Source: an uncultured Alistipes sp.
GTDB taxonomy: Bacteria; Bacteroidota; Bacteroidia; Bacteroidales; Rikenellaceae
Length of the DNA: 64,000 nt
Direction: 5' to 3'
NCBI GenBank assembly: GCA_900545315.1
Contig: UQYM01000001.1
Span: forward strand, 1 to 64,000
In this document: positions 1 through 8,973 of the stretch, piece after piece
Layout of the letters: each line of letters opens with the position of its first letter
Position numbering within the stretch: position 1 is the first letter of the stretch
Translations under genes and position numbers: made by a program
Notes under the pieces: model-generated
The model's database searches: none
What the model saw: the letters and a program-made list of their open reading frames with translations, nothing else
What the model was told of the DNA's origin: nothing

Positions 1-1308
1 ACGATTATGAAGTACAACGCGACTGAACTGCATGATGGCTTGAAGTTGGGGTCGATTCTGAAATTGCCGATGCAGGGTTCTGAGTTGGGGACTATGGCAG
101 TTTCCGGTGGGGCCTTAGCGACGTCAGGAGCGGTTACGGCTGTGACGCCGACCCCGGCTGATGATGACGAAGCTCCGACGGATGGATATCCGGCTGGCAA
201 CCGTTATGGTGAGTCGGTACAGACATCTACCCTCCCGGCGAGTGGTCCTGTGGCAGTAAAACGGATCGATATGACGGCTCCGATTAAGGTGGCCCTAATG
301 CTGCCGGTTCGGGTAGGAGGAGCCTCAGATCGTCGTTATTTGGAGTTCTATCAAGGGGTTTTGCTGGCCCTTGATGAGTTGAAGGCGACGGGGGTATCCT
401 CTCAGGTCGATCTGTTCAATACGGCACACTCTACGGCAGAAGCCAGCAGATTGCTCAACGAATCGGCTGTACAGCAGGCAGATTTGATTATTGGGCCGGT
501 ATATGAGAGTAATTTTATTCCGGTGGCGAATTATGCCACACAGCATGGTATTCCCATTGTATCGCCGTTGGCGGCGATGAAGGAGACGGGTTCGCCATTG
601 GTGTTTGAGGCGGCGCCTTCGGATGCTTTTAAGTACACTAAGTTACAGGATGAATTTTCGCCGTCAAATAATATTGTAGTGGTTTCGGCAACGTCGAACA
701 ACGATCCCGAGATGTTAAGTGAGATTGTCCCGCTGTTGCCCTCGTCTGCGCGTAAAGTGACCTACGTCAAAGGGTCTGGAGGCAATGCCGTGGAGAATTG
801 GTTGGACCTGGATAAGACGAATGTGTTTGTCGTGTTGTCCCAGAATGAGCAGATGACGGAAGAGATCCTGGCCAGCATCAGCTCTGTACAAAACTCTCGC
901 ATCTCACGCGGTCAGAACTGTCCTCCGATCAAGGTGGTGGGAAGTTCAAGGTGGCCACGTTTCCAAAATATTGACAAGAACCTCTTCTTTAAATTGAATT
1001 TGCGCTATACGACCAACTATCATGCAGATCGTGGTAATGAACGGGTAGCCGCTTTCGACCGTCGCTATGTAGCCGCTTTTAGTTCATTGCCGAGCATGTA
1101 TTCTTATCGTGGGTATGATGTGGCCAAACTGTTTGTCGGAGCAATCAAATTGCATGGAGACGAGTTTGCTTCATATATTAACGATCGTGAATTACCCTTG
1201 TTACAGACACCGTATCGTTTTGGTCAGGTCAATGCTAATGGCAAGTATGCCAACAACGAATGGGCGAAGGTTTGTTACAATAGCAACTATACCATTGAGG
1301 TGCAGTAA
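1..1308 (+). CDS. LysM-domain / type-I periplasmic-binding-fold protein, 5' truncated
   Basis: The reading frame is open to the left edge, so only the C-terminal ~435 residues are present; the ATG at 7 is internal. The first ~25 residues (NATELHDGLKLGSILKLP) match the end of a LysM repeat, so one or more peptidoglycan-binding LysM domains probably precede it. A Pro/Thr/Ala-rich linker follows, then about 340 residues resembling a type-I periplasmic binding (ANF receptor-like) fold, starting near APIKVALMLPVR with the typical DLIIGPVYESNF and GIPIVSPLA segments. Proteins with this arrangement are common in Bacteroidetes and are annotated as substrate-binding or LysM proteins. No transporter genes are adjacent, so ligand and role are unknown. 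A hairpin terminator follows at 1396. The domain assignment is confident, the function is not. Confidence 0.8.
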   Translation, partial: TIMKYNATELHDGLKLGSILKLPMQGSELGTMAVSGGALATSGAVTAVTPTPADDDEAPTDGYPAGNRYGESVQTSTLPASGPVAVKRIDMTAPIKVALMLPVRVGGASDRRYLEFYQGVLLALDELKATGVSSQVDLFNTAHSTAEASRLLNESAVQQADLIIGPVYESNFIPVANYATQHGIPIVSPLAAMKETGSPLVFEAAPSDAFKYTKLQDEFSPSNNIVVVSATSNNDPEMLSEIVPLLPSSARKVTYVKGSGGNAVENWLDLDKTNVFVVLSQNEQMTEEILASISSVQNSRISRGQNCPPIKVVGSSRWPRFQNIDKNLFFKLNLRYTTNYHADRGNERVAAFDRRYVAAFSSLPSMYSYRGYDVAKLFVGAIKLHGDEFASYINDRELPLLQTPYRFGQVNANGKYANNEWAKVCYNSNYTIEVQ

Positions 1309-1395
1309 TTGACTCGAAGAAGTTCTGTCAGAGCCCAGTGAATGAGGGGCAGAGATCGTTTTTAGTGGCAGTGACATTTTCACGATATTCGTTAT

Positions 1396-1426
1396 AGTTC
1401 GATCCGGCATACCGCCGGATCGAACT
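1396..1426 (+). terminator. intrinsic terminator after the LysM protein gene
   Basis: Perfect 13-bp inverted repeat (AGTTCGATCCGGC / GCCGGATCGAACT) with a 5-nt loop, followed by TGTTTTA. It lies about 90 nt past the stop codon of the upstream gene. Confidence 0.75.
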
Positions 1427-1851
1427 GTTTTATGGGGTGAGATTTGGGGACTGAGGTATAGATATGGATATGACCGTTTGTGGTGCTTGTTTGAACCTTT
1501 GCAAGCGCATGGTACGTTTTGGGGTAGATTGTTGGGTCTGCTTGTTGCATGCTGCTATTGCTTGGGATCGTTGGATGCGGACTATTCCTGCTGATCATAA
1601 GGTAGGGGAGCTCTTATGAGGAGGGTCAATCAAATTGGTAAGTGTTGTTGATCCGCTCTAAGAATGACGCAATGTTAGGCTTACGAGATATACGTTATTC
1701 ATTGAGTTTCTATGTAGCCAGACTGCAGGCCTGCGAACCTGTGTAGTAAAGGGGGCTTGAAAAATTGTTGCCAGTGTTAGAAATGCGTACTATTGGAAAT
1801 GCTATAACATTGTGAACAGCTTTAATAAAACCAATAAAGAAGAAATAAAAA

Positions 1852-1884
1852 AAAAGCCTGTCGGTAACATACCGACAGGCTTTT
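1852..1884 (-). terminator. intrinsic terminator of htpG
   Basis: Perfect 15-bp stem (AAAAGCCTGTCGGTA / TACCGACAGGCTTTT) with loop ACA. On the minus strand it runs into a long T tract, the complement of the A run at about 1842-1855. It sits 85 nt beyond the htpG stop and may work in both directions. Confidence 0.85.
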
Positions 1885-1968
1885 GAGTAAGGTGACTTTA
1901 CGTTTCGTATCCTCAGAGTTTACAGATTAGCGCCGAAGATACCGATTCGCCAAGTATTATTGAACCGA

Positions 1969-4026
1969 TTATTTGCCGATCAACTCCACACTGCGACGGA
2001 TAAACTTATCCAGGTTTTCACCCTTCAACATACCACCGGCCAATAACGCCAAGTCAATGATTTGACCGACCAGTTTGTTGTCACGACCCAACTCCTCGAG
2101 ACGCGTAGAACGCTGTTTGCGCAAAGTCTCGACCTGTTTTGTGAGGTCTGCACGTTTGTCTTTCTCCGTCTGAGAGATCTCCTCCTCTTTCTTGCCTTTG
2201 AGCAACTCATTCAGGTTGTTCTCTTCGGTTTGAGCGGTTTCGATCTTCTCGTTGATGCTCTTCAATTCGTCAGCGCCGTAACCCTTCTCCACTTCGTCGA
2301 GAATCTCTGCAACCAGCGGGTGGTTACCGTTAACTACAACCGTATAGCTATCAGGCATCTGGCCATAGAACTGCATTCCACCTCCCATGGCTGCCATATC
2401 CTTCATACGACGCATAAACTCGTTCTGGGTGATGACAACCGGCTGCTGTTTCTCGTCCAGCGGTTCGAAGACCACATTGAAGTGAGCTTTGTCGTCTTTA
2501 GGCAGTTGGGCATCGAAAACAGGGGTCAACAACTCTTGCTGAACGGAGGTCAACGCCATTTTGTGTTTGGTCTCTTTCTCGATCAGTTTATCGATGACGT
2601 CTGCATCGACACGTGCAAAGCGGGTGCCTTGATTCTTGCTTTCGAACCAGTTGATGAAGTGGTTGTCCAGCTGGCCGTTCATCTCCAGAACGTCGTATCC
2701 ACGCGTTTTAGCCTCGGCGATGAAGCTGTATTGAGCCTCTTTGTCGTTGGCGTAGAGGTAGATCACATTGCCATTCTTATCTGTCTGGTTCTCTTTAACC
2801 AAGTTGGCATATTCGCTGAGCGTGAAGTATTTGCCATCTACATTCTTCAGCAGAACGAAATCCGAGGCCTTTTCAGCAAATTTCTCATCGGTAATAATAC
2901 CGTACTCGATGAAGATTTTGAGGTGATCCCATTTGCTTTCATAATCGGCACGCTCCTGTTTGAAAATCTCGCTCAAACGGTCAGCCACTTTACGGGTAAT
3001 GTAGCTGGAGATCTTCTTGACATTCGAGTCGCTCTGCAGGTAGCTACGTGAAACATTCAACGGAATGTCCGGTGAATCGATCACACCGTGCAACAGAGTC
3101 AAGAATTCCGGAACGATACCCTCTACGGAATCTGTTACGAAAACCTGATTCGAGTAGAGTTGGATCTTGTTCTTCTGTATCTCGAAATTGTTGCGAATCT
3201 TCGGGAAGTAGAGAATACCGGTCAAATTGAACGGGTAGTCGATGTTTAGATGGATATAGAACAGCGGATCTTCGGCCATCGGGTAGAGCTTATGGTAGAA
3301 AGCCAGGTACTCTTCCGGTTTAATATCCGCAGGTTTCTTGGTCCACAGCGGTTCGGTATCGTTGATGATATCGTCCTTGTCCGTATCGACATATTTGCCA
3401 TCTTTCCACTCTCTGACCTTACCAAAGGCGATAGGCACCGGCAAGAAGCTGCAGTGTTTTTTCAGAATCTCGTGGATGCGATCACGGTTGTTGAATTCCA
3501 GACTGTCTTCAGCGAAGTGCAGAATGATATCCGTTCCACGATCACGTTCTGTTTCGGCCTCCTTCAGCGTATATTCCGGTGAGCCGTCGCAGCTCCACTC
3601 CATGGTTTTACTGTTCTCTTTCCAGGAGTGGGTAACGATCTCAACCTTGTCAGCGACCATGAAGGCTGAGTAGAAACCCAATCCGAAGTGACCGATAATA
3701 TTCTGGTTTTTGTATTTGGCCAAAAACTCCTCAGCACCCGAAAAGGCAATTTGGTTGATATATTTGTCGATCTCTTCGGCGGTCATACCAATACCACGAT
3801 CCGAAATGGTCAAGGTTTTGGCTGCTTCGTCCAATTTGACGTGGATCGTCAGATCGCCCAATTCGCCTTTGAACTCACCGATCGAAGCCAGGGTTTTGAG
3901 TTTTTGGGTGGCATCGACCGCGTTTGAGATCAATTCACGCAGAAATATATCGTGATCCGAATAGAGGAACTGTTTGATAATCGGGAAAATGTTTTCCGTT
4001 GTAACTCCGATTTTTCCGTTTTGCAT
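1969..4026 (-). CDS. htpG: molecular chaperone HtpG (Hsp90)
   Basis: A 685-residue Hsp90-family ATP-dependent chaperone of the cytosol. The N-terminal GHKL ATPase motifs are visible: ELISNAVDA near residue 30, DRGIGM near 80 and GHFGLGFYSAF near 115. The middle domain carries NVSRSYLQ, and the acidic C-terminal dimerisation region ends at the stop. The ATG at 4026 is chosen because MQNGKIGVTTENIF is the family N-terminus; an upstream GTG would only add a non-homologous extension. The gene stands alone, with convergent transcription to its left and a strong terminator. No canonical -7 box is obvious upstream, so a heat-shock-type promoter is possible but not shown. Confidence 0.97.
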   Translation of the reverse strand: MQNGKIGVTTENIFPIIKQFLYSDHDIFLRELISNAVDATQKLKTLASIGEFKGELGDLTIHVKLDEAAKTLTISDRGIGMTAEEIDKYINQIAFSGAEEFLAKYKNQNIIGHFGLGFYSAFMVADKVEIVTHSWKENSKTMEWSCDGSPEYTLKEAETERDRGTDIILHFAEDSLEFNNRDRIHEILKKHCSFLPVPIAFGKVREWKDGKYVDTDKDDIINDTEPLWTKKPADIKPEEYLAFYHKLYPMAEDPLFYIHLNIDYPFNLTGILYFPKIRNNFEIQKNKIQLYSNQVFVTDSVEGIVPEFLTLLHGVIDSPDIPLNVSRSYLQSDSNVKKISSYITRKVADRLSEIFKQERADYESKWDHLKIFIEYGIITDEKFAEKASDFVLLKNVDGKYFTLSEYANLVKENQTDKNGNVIYLYANDKEAQYSFIAEAKTRGYDVLEMNGQLDNHFINWFESKNQGTRFARVDADVIDKLIEKETKHKMALTSVQQELLTPVFDAQLPKDDKAHFNVVFEPLDEKQQPVVITQNEFMRRMKDMAAMGGGMQFYGQMPDSYTVVVNGNHPLVAEILDEVEKGYGADELKSINEKIETAQTEENNLNELLKGKKEEEISQTEKDKRADLTKQVETLRKQRSTRLEELGRDNKLVGQIIDLALLAGGMLKGENLDKFIRRSVELIGK

Positions 4027-4196
4027 GGTTATCTGTTTTTTAAGTTTGTCATATTTTGGCCTTTGCGGCACGAAGTGATGATCAAAAGGTATGCCATCTG
4101 TTTTAACGTGCCATTTTGACAGAAAATGACGGGCGGCGGACCGACAATTCTGTCAATCCGCCGCCCTCATTGCGACTTCTGTACGCTGCTTAGCCC

Positions 4197-4610
4197 TTAT
4201 GCTTCGGGGAAGTAGGGTTTCAGCAACTCGAGAAAATATTTCGGTGCACGACATGCACGACGTGTCACACTATTCATAAAGGCGAGTGTCACAGATCCGG
4301 TGTTGATCCGATCTCCATTTTCGCGGTAGATCTCGAAATCGAAACGCATCTTCACCTTGGGCATCTCAGCCAGCGTTACCCGAATGGTCAATAGATCATC
4401 GTCGTAAGCCGGACTGATGTAGTGCGATTGTACATCCAGAACGGGGAGCATCACTCCTGCCTGTTCCATCTCCTGGTAGGTTGTGCCGAATTCGCGTAGC
4501 ATTTCAGTGCGGGCAACCTCATAGAAACGGATATAGTTTGAATGATGCACAATGCCCATGCAGTCGGTCTCATAATAGCGGACCCGAAGCTGTATGTCGC
4601 GTGTAATCAT
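4197..4610 (-). CDS. YbgC/FadM-family acyl-CoA thioesterase
   Basis: A 137-residue single-domain hotdog-fold protein. The N-terminal block RVRYYETDCMGIVHHSNYIRF matches the 4-hydroxybenzoyl-CoA thioesterase/YbgC signature, with the catalytic Asp followed by MGIVHHSNY. Members hydrolyse short or medium acyl-CoA or acyl-ACP thioesters in the cytosol; the substrate here is unknown. The start lies 13 nt after the guaB stop, so the two are probably co-transcribed with guaB first. The pairing with IMP dehydrogenase gives no functional hint. Confidence 0.88.
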   Translation of the reverse strand: MITRDIQLRVRYYETDCMGIVHHSNYIRFYEVARTEMLREFGTTYQEMEQAGVMLPVLDVQSHYISPAYDDDLLTIRVTLAEMPKVKMRFDFEIYRENGDRINTGSVTLAFMNSVTRRACRAPKYFLELLKPYFPEA

Positions 4611-4623
4611 CTGCTATCGGGGA

Positions 4624-6096
4624 TTACTCACCACGAGAGTAGTTAGGAGCCTCACGCGTAATGGTTACATCGTGCGGGTGGCTCTCCAGCATACCCGAGT
4701 GGGTGATACGAACGAAACGTGCATTTTTCAAAGCGGCAATATCTTTGGCTCCGCAGTAGCCCATACCGGCACGCAAACCACCAACCAACTGGTAGATCAC
4801 CTCTTTGAGTGAACCTTTGTACGGTACGCGTGCTGCGATTCCTTCCGGAACCAATTTCTTGATATCGCTCTCCATATCCTGGAAGTAGCGGTCTTTCGAA
4901 CCGTGTTGCATGGCCTCGAGAGAACCCATTCCGCGATAGGTTTTAAATTTACGGCCATTGTAGATAATGGTCTCTCCGGGGGACTCCTCTACGCCGGCAA
5001 ACATCGAACCGGCCATAACGGTATCCGCTCCGGCAGCCAAGGCTTTGACAATATCTCCGGAGTAACGTAAACCACCATCAGCAATAACAGGAATGTCTGT
5101 TCCTTTCAGGGCTTTGGCAACATCGTAAATGGCAGTCAGCTGTGGCATACCGATGCCGGCAATGATGCGGGTCGTACAGATTGAACCCGGGCCGATACCG
5201 ACCTTCACACCGTCAGCACCAGCTTCGGCCAACATTTTGGCAGCTTCGGCCGTGGCGATATTGCCGACCACAACATCCAGATTGGGGTATTTGGCTTTTA
5301 CGCGCTTGAGCATATTGGGCACGTTGATCTGGTGACCGTGTGCCGTATCGATCACGATGGCATCGACGCCTGCTTCATACAGGGCATCAACACGCTCCAT
5401 CGTATCGTGGGTAATGCCGACACCTGCCGCTACACGCAGACGACCTTTATCATCTTTGCAAGCGTTGGGGTTTGCCTGAACTTTGGTGATATCTTTGTAG
5501 GTGAGCAAGCCGATCAGACGACCCTTTTCGTCAACGACGGGCAGCTTCTCGATCTTGTTCTGCAGCAAGATTTCAGAAGCATGTTTCAGATCGGGATTGT
5601 GGGTGGTGATCAGTTTGTCTTTGGTCATCACCTCGTCGATTGGACGGTGCATGTCGCGTTGGAAACGCAGGTCACGGTTGGTGACGATACCGATCAGGGT
5701 TTTGTCTTCGGTCACAACCGGAATGCCTCCGATGTGGTTCTCTTTCATCAGCTGCAGGGCGTCACCGACGGTGTTGTCTTTTCCGATGGTGATTGGGTCG
5801 TAGATCATGCCGTTCTCGGCGCGTTTGACCTTGCGTACCTGTGCGGCCTGCTCAGCAATACTCATATTTTTGTGAATCACACCGATACCCCCTTCACGGG
5901 CGATAGCGATTGCCAAATCGGCTTCGGTTACGGTATCCATAGCCGCCGAGACGATCGGGGTATTGATGGGTACATTACGAGAGAAACGCGAGGCGATCGA
6001 TACTTCGCGGGGGAGCACTTCCGAATAAGCCGGGATAAGCAGGACATCATCGAATGTGAGTCCTTCGGTCTGAACCTTATCAGTAATGAACGACAT
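4624..6096 (-). CDS. guaB: IMP dehydrogenase
   Basis: A 490-residue enzyme oxidising IMP to XMP with NAD+, the committed step of GMP synthesis. The TIM-barrel start LTFDDVLLIPAYSEVLP is followed by paired CBS domains at roughly residues 95-215 (MTKDKLITTHNPDLKHASEI). The catalytic-loop motif GPGSICTTR holds the active-site Cys, and the flap (GYCGAKDI) follows. Length is typical. A candidate TAATTTTG -7 box lies about 20 nt upstream of the ATG, giving a very short leader. The downstream thioesterase gene follows after 13 nt. Confidence 0.97.
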   Translation of the reverse strand: MSFITDKVQTEGLTFDDVLLIPAYSEVLPREVSIASRFSRNVPINTPIVSAAMDTVTEADLAIAIAREGGIGVIHKNMSIAEQAAQVRKVKRAENGMIYDPITIGKDNTVGDALQLMKENHIGGIPVVTEDKTLIGIVTNRDLRFQRDMHRPIDEVMTKDKLITTHNPDLKHASEILLQNKIEKLPVVDEKGRLIGLLTYKDITKVQANPNACKDDKGRLRVAAGVGITHDTMERVDALYEAGVDAIVIDTAHGHQINVPNMLKRVKAKYPNLDVVVGNIATAEAAKMLAEAGADGVKVGIGPGSICTTRIIAGIGMPQLTAIYDVAKALKGTDIPVIADGGLRYSGDIVKALAAGADTVMAGSMFAGVEESPGETIIYNGRKFKTYRGMGSLEAMQHGSKDRYFQDMESDIKKLVPEGIAARVPYKGSLKEVIYQLVGGLRAGMGYCGAKDIAALKNARFVRITHSGMLESHPHDVTITREAPNYSRGE

Positions 6097-6118
6097 GTTG
6101 GAATAGTTTAAATTTGGG

Positions 6119-6126
6119 CAAAATTA
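6119..6126 (-). promoter_or_regulatory. candidate guaB promoter -7 box
   Basis: The minus strand reads TAATTTTG, matching the Bacteroidetes TAnnTTTG consensus, about 22 nt before the guaB ATG. No clear -33 TTTG is seen at the expected spacing. Confidence 0.45.
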
Positions 6127-6127
6127 C

Positions 6128-6174
6128 AAAAAAATCTGGTGAAATCCCACATCTCTCCGGTGTAATTTTCACCA
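6128..6174 (-). terminator. probable ribF terminator
   Basis: 8-bp inverted repeat TGGTGAAA (6137-6144) / TTTCACCA (6167-6174) with a 22-nt loop. On the minus strand it is followed by GATTTTTTTG. It falls between the ribF stop and the guaB -7 box. Confidence 0.55.
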
Positions 6175-6189
6175 AATTCTTTTGTCGCT

Positions 6190-7236
6190 CTAAACAAATT
6201 CCAAACGTACGGCAATCGAGTGGATTTTCGAATCGGTTTGGTCTTGAACTCTATGCGAGGAGGAAAATGAGTCGGGTTGAACGCTGATGTCAGTATGCAG
6301 CGTAGAGTCGTTGGAAGCAAACCATGTCAAGGGTATGCGGTTCGGGTCGAGCAGTACATCTCCTTGGGGGGTAATGGTTGCCTCGGTAGTTATTTGATCC
6401 GGCCCTGCTGGAACTTTTTGTGATGTTGAGGTATGTCGGTGAGACGGTTGGCTACGATGGTCGCATTGATCCGCAGCTTTTCCCATTGCGGAACGGAGTT
6501 GTGGCGTTTCGAGGTGGTGCCAAATTCCGTTGGCTGAGACCTCGTTCCATGACTCATCCAGTCGAGGAATAGCATGCGGGTAGAGCCGGCAGGGATAGTG
6601 TCCTGCGGGTGGTAATAATTTGGTGGGTTCCACATTGGTCAGGGAGCCATCTTGTTGCAGGTAACCGCTGAGCGGATAGGGGGCTTCCAGATAGCGGGCA
6701 GCCTCGGTGAGCTGGCCCGAAGTGATCAGTTGGCGGATGACCGTTGAGCTGACCTGATGATCACCCAAACGCTGTTGAGAGATCTGTTCCACACGAAATC
6801 CGTACTGTTCAGCCAATAGGGTCAGTGTGTGGAAATCTCCCTGTTGACCGTGGCCAAGGTGGTGGTCGTAGCCGATCTCCAAGGTATCCATGTGGAGTTT
6901 CTGGACCAAATAGTCGCGTACAAATTCATCGGCTTCCAGTCGGCTGAAGGCCTCTGTGAAGGGAATAATGATGACGTTTTGAATCCCCACCTGAGAGAGA
7001 AGTTCCAACTTTTCCGGTAGGGTATTGAGTTGACGCAAAGTATGATCCTTGTGCAGTACCAACCGCGGATGCGGATGGAAGGTGATGACGACACTTTCAC
7101 CTGCCTGCTGACGGGCCAACTGACATACGTGGGCCAAAATTTCGCGATGGCCGTGGTGAACACCGTCGTATGAACCGATGGTGACGATCGGTCTGATTAT
7201 GGGGGACAGATTGTCGAATCCGTAAAAAATCCGCAT
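6190..7236 (-). CDS. ribF: RibF-type FAD synthetase with an eroded riboflavin-kinase domain
   Basis: A 348-residue protein of the bifunctional riboflavin kinase/FMN adenylyltransferase family. The N-terminal nucleotidyltransferase half is well kept: TIGSYDGVHHGHREIL, TFHPHPRLVL, a GYDHHLGHGQQGD segment and VSSTVIRQLI near residue 175. The C-terminal half is abnormal. After APYPLSGYLQQDG the usual G-F-P-T-A-N flavin/Mg-binding motif is missing; a remnant (KLLPPAGHYPCRLYP) is followed by ~130 residues rich in His, Ser, Thr and Gln without kinase motifs. FMN adenylylation is likely; riboflavin phosphorylation is doubtful. The ATG at 7236 is set by MRIFYGFDNLSPIIRPIVTIG and lies 1 nt after the rex stop, indicating translational coupling. 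Confidence 0.85.
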   Translation of the reverse strand: MRIFYGFDNLSPIIRPIVTIGSYDGVHHGHREILAHVCQLARQQAGESVVITFHPHPRLVLHKDHTLRQLNTLPEKLELLSQVGIQNVIIIPFTEAFSRLEADEFVRDYLVQKLHMDTLEIGYDHHLGHGQQGDFHTLTLLAEQYGFRVEQISQQRLGDHQVSSTVIRQLITSGQLTEAARYLEAPYPLSGYLQQDGSLTNVEPTKLLPPAGHYPCRLYPHAIPRLDESWNEVSANGIWHHLETPQLRSAMGKAADQCDHRSQPSHRHTSTSQKVPAGPDQITTEATITPQGDVLLDPNRIPLTWFASNDSTLHTDISVQPDSFSSSHRVQDQTDSKIHSIAVRLEFV

Positions 7237-7237
7237 G

Positions 7238-7870
7238 TTATTGATTGTTCTCTTCGGCCTCTTTGACAAAATAGGCCACCTTTTCGAGCAGTGTCGTGAT
7301 GTCGTAATTCTCGACAAAAATACCGCGAGGGAAGTTCAATGGCATGGAGGTAAAATTGAGCACCCCTTTGATTCCGGCATTGATGATCGGCACCACCAGT
7401 TGCGAGGCCACAGCAGTTGGTGGGGAGAGAATCACGATTTTGATATCGAGTTGTTCGACGATCTCTTCGAACCGATCCATCGGGTAGCAGGGAATATGGT
7501 CGATTTCGTGTCCGACCTTTTCGGGATCGACATCGAAGGCGGTAACAATTCTCAATTTCGAACGGCGACCATTAAAATATTTGGTCAACGCCTGGCCGAG
7601 ATGACCCATACCGATCACCCCGATATTGACGACGCTACGGTTGTCGAGAATTTTGCTGATGAAGTCGATCAGCACCTCGACATCGTATCCCTTCTTGGTA
7701 TCACTCGAGAAGCCGATCAGCATCAAATCGCGGCGTACCTGCACGGCTGTAATACCGTGTATACCCGCCAGGACGTGGGAAAAGATATGGGTAATTCCCT
7801 GTTCATGGCAGGAGAGCAGGGTGCGGCGATATTCACTGAGTCGCTCGATCGTCTTTTCGGGAATATTCAT
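7238..7870 (-). CDS. rex: redox-sensing transcriptional repressor Rex
   Basis: A 210-residue NADH/NAD+-sensing repressor. The N-terminal winged helix (about residues 1-75, EKTIERLSEYRRTLL to GITAVQVRRDLMLIG) precedes a Rossmann fold with the glycine-rich GVIGMGHLGQAL near residue 85. The C-terminal helix ALLEKVAYFV-like segment (TTLLEKVAYFVKEAEE) is the domain-swapped helix of the family. In other bacteria Rex controls fermentation and NADH re-oxidation genes. It is the first gene of a rex-ribF pair separated by 1 nt, which links redox sensing to FAD supply. A good Bacteroidetes promoter lies 41 nt upstream. Confidence 0.95.
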   Translation of the reverse strand: MNIPEKTIERLSEYRRTLLSCHEQGITHIFSHVLAGIHGITAVQVRRDLMLIGFSSDTKKGYDVEVLIDFISKILDNRSVVNIGVIGMGHLGQALTKYFNGRRSKLRIVTAFDVDPEKVGHEIDHIPCYPMDRFEEIVEQLDIKIVILSPPTAVASQLVVPIINAGIKGVLNFTSMPLNFPRGIFVENYDITTLLEKVAYFVKEAEENNQ

Positions 7871-7910
7871 GTTGCGGTAAATTAGGTCCGGGGAGCCTGA
7901 CCCGGTAGTG

Positions 7911-7943
7911 CAAAGATACTATTTTTACGATTATACGGTTCAA
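7911..7943 (-). promoter_or_regulatory. rex-ribF promoter
   Basis: On the minus strand TATCTTTG (7918-7911) is an exact TAnnTTTG -7 box, with TTG at 7943-7941, 22 nt upstream, as the -33 element. The start of rex follows 40 nt downstream. No obvious Rex operator (TTGTGAAN4TTCACAA-like) is seen. Confidence 0.65.
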
Positions 7944-8187
7944 GGTAACCATTCCATCGCTCTTTGGCAAATAGAAGTGGGGAGGTGGATAAGTTCGATT
8001 CGATCCGAACAGGGCTTTTGGGGAATGGGTCGATTTTGTTCTTCCGATGCTTGGCTGTTCCAATTTCATTCTGTCCAGAACAAGACAGGGGTTATGATCG
8101 AAATTTTGTGTGAAGACAAGATCCCGACAAATCGTAGGCAAAATGGCTTGGGTACACACAAACTCCTGCTCCCAGCGGTGAGAATTG

Positions 8188-8206
8188 TTGAAATGGATTA
8201 TCTTTG
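8188..8206 (+). promoter_or_regulatory. promoter of the HAD phosphatase gene
   Basis: TATCTTTG at 8199-8206 matches the Bacteroidetes -7 consensus; TTG at 8188-8190 is a weak, closely spaced upstream element. It lies 13 nt before the chosen ATG and excludes upstream start codons in the same frame. Confidence 0.6.
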
Positions 8207-8219
8207 CGGCGTTTGCAAA

Positions 8220-8891
8220 ATGGATATAAAGATGATCAAAGGGGTAATTTTTGATATGGATGGTGTGTTGGTCGATAATCGTGACGCGCACATCGAGGCA
8301 TTTGAGCAGCTTTTTGCCAAATATGGCGTGCCGTTCGATCGGGAAAAGTTCATGTGTTGTTTCGGGATGACCAACGATATGATTTTTGCCCGTCAAGCAC
8401 CCGAATTGCTGGAAAAACACTCTGTGGCTGAACTTTCGTTGGAGAAGGAGCAGCTCTATCGGGCCAATTTTGAAAAGAGTATCGCTCCGACCCGAGGCCT
8501 GGTCGATTTTCTGAAAAGCCTCAAAGCCCACGGTATTCGTATTTCGGTTGGCTCATCCGGCAATACGCGTAATGTGAATTTTGTTTTGTCTCGATGCCAT
8601 ATTGCCGAATATTTCGATGCAATTGCGGACGGCGATATGATTTCACACGGCAAACCCGATCCTGAGGTCTATCTGTTGGCTGCTAAATTGTTGGGGCTGG
8701 ATCCCTCGGAGTGTGTGGTTGTGGAGGATGCTCCGGTGGGTATTGAGGCGGCACGTCGTGCCGGTATGGCCGTAGTGGCTTTGGCAACCACCTTTACCCG
8801 CGATCGCATTCCGGACTACGACATCCTGGTGGACGATTTTACGCAGCTTACTTATGAGCAGATTATGCAGTTGCCCAAAAAACGGGCTTAA
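8220..8891 (+). CDS. HAD-superfamily phosphatase, beta-phosphoglucomutase-like
   Basis: A 223-residue HAD subfamily I hydrolase with a C1-type cap. Motif I is FDMDGVLVDN (nucleophile and acid/base Asp pair near residues 11-13), motif II is SVGSSGNT, motif III the Lys of HGKPDPEVY and motif IV VVEDAPVGIEAA. The closest resemblance is to beta-phosphoglucomutase and sugar-phosphate phosphatases; the substrate cannot be read from the sequence. The start is placed at ATG 8220 just after a promoter; ATG 8232 (MIKGVIFDMDG) is an equally possible start. A strong terminator follows at 8974. Confidence 0.88.
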   Translation: MDIKMIKGVIFDMDGVLVDNRDAHIEAFEQLFAKYGVPFDREKFMCCFGMTNDMIFARQAPELLEKHSVAELSLEKEQLYRANFEKSIAPTRGLVDFLKSLKAHGIRISVGSSGNTRNVNFVLSRCHIAEYFDAIADGDMISHGKPDPEVYLLAAKLLGLDPSECVVVEDAPVGIEAARRAGMAVVALATTFTRDRIPDYDILVDDFTQLTYEQIMQLPKKRA

Positions 8892-8973
8892 TTGTGTTCT
8901 AATGATCAGGATGTAACGACGACTTTTGTGCTGGCTAAGATCTGTCGAAGAGATTGTCCCCAGTTTATTTTGC

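Larger units (their letters stand above)
1309..1968. other. gene-free interval between the LysM protein and htpG
   Basis: About 660 bases without a convincing gene; the short open frames here have no family-like sequence. It holds two hairpin terminators, at 1396-1426 and 1852-1884, one for each convergent neighbour. I see nothing else in it. Confidence 0.7.
7871..8219. other. divergent intergenic region rex / HAD gene
   Basis: About 350 bases without a supported gene. It contains the rex promoter at its left end and the promoter of the HAD phosphatase at its right end. An open frame running in from 7908 is continuous with the HAD gene, but the promoter at 8199 shows it is untranslated there. 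Nothing else is recognised. Confidence 0.6.

Noticed and set aside
2062..3051. 329-codon plus-strand frame inside htpG
   Set aside because: Antisense shadow of a well-supported gene with biased codon positions.
7833..8531. 232-codon minus-strand frame across the rex/HAD intergenic region
   Set aside because: Lies antisense to the HAD gene, has no recognisable domain, and would start inside that gene.
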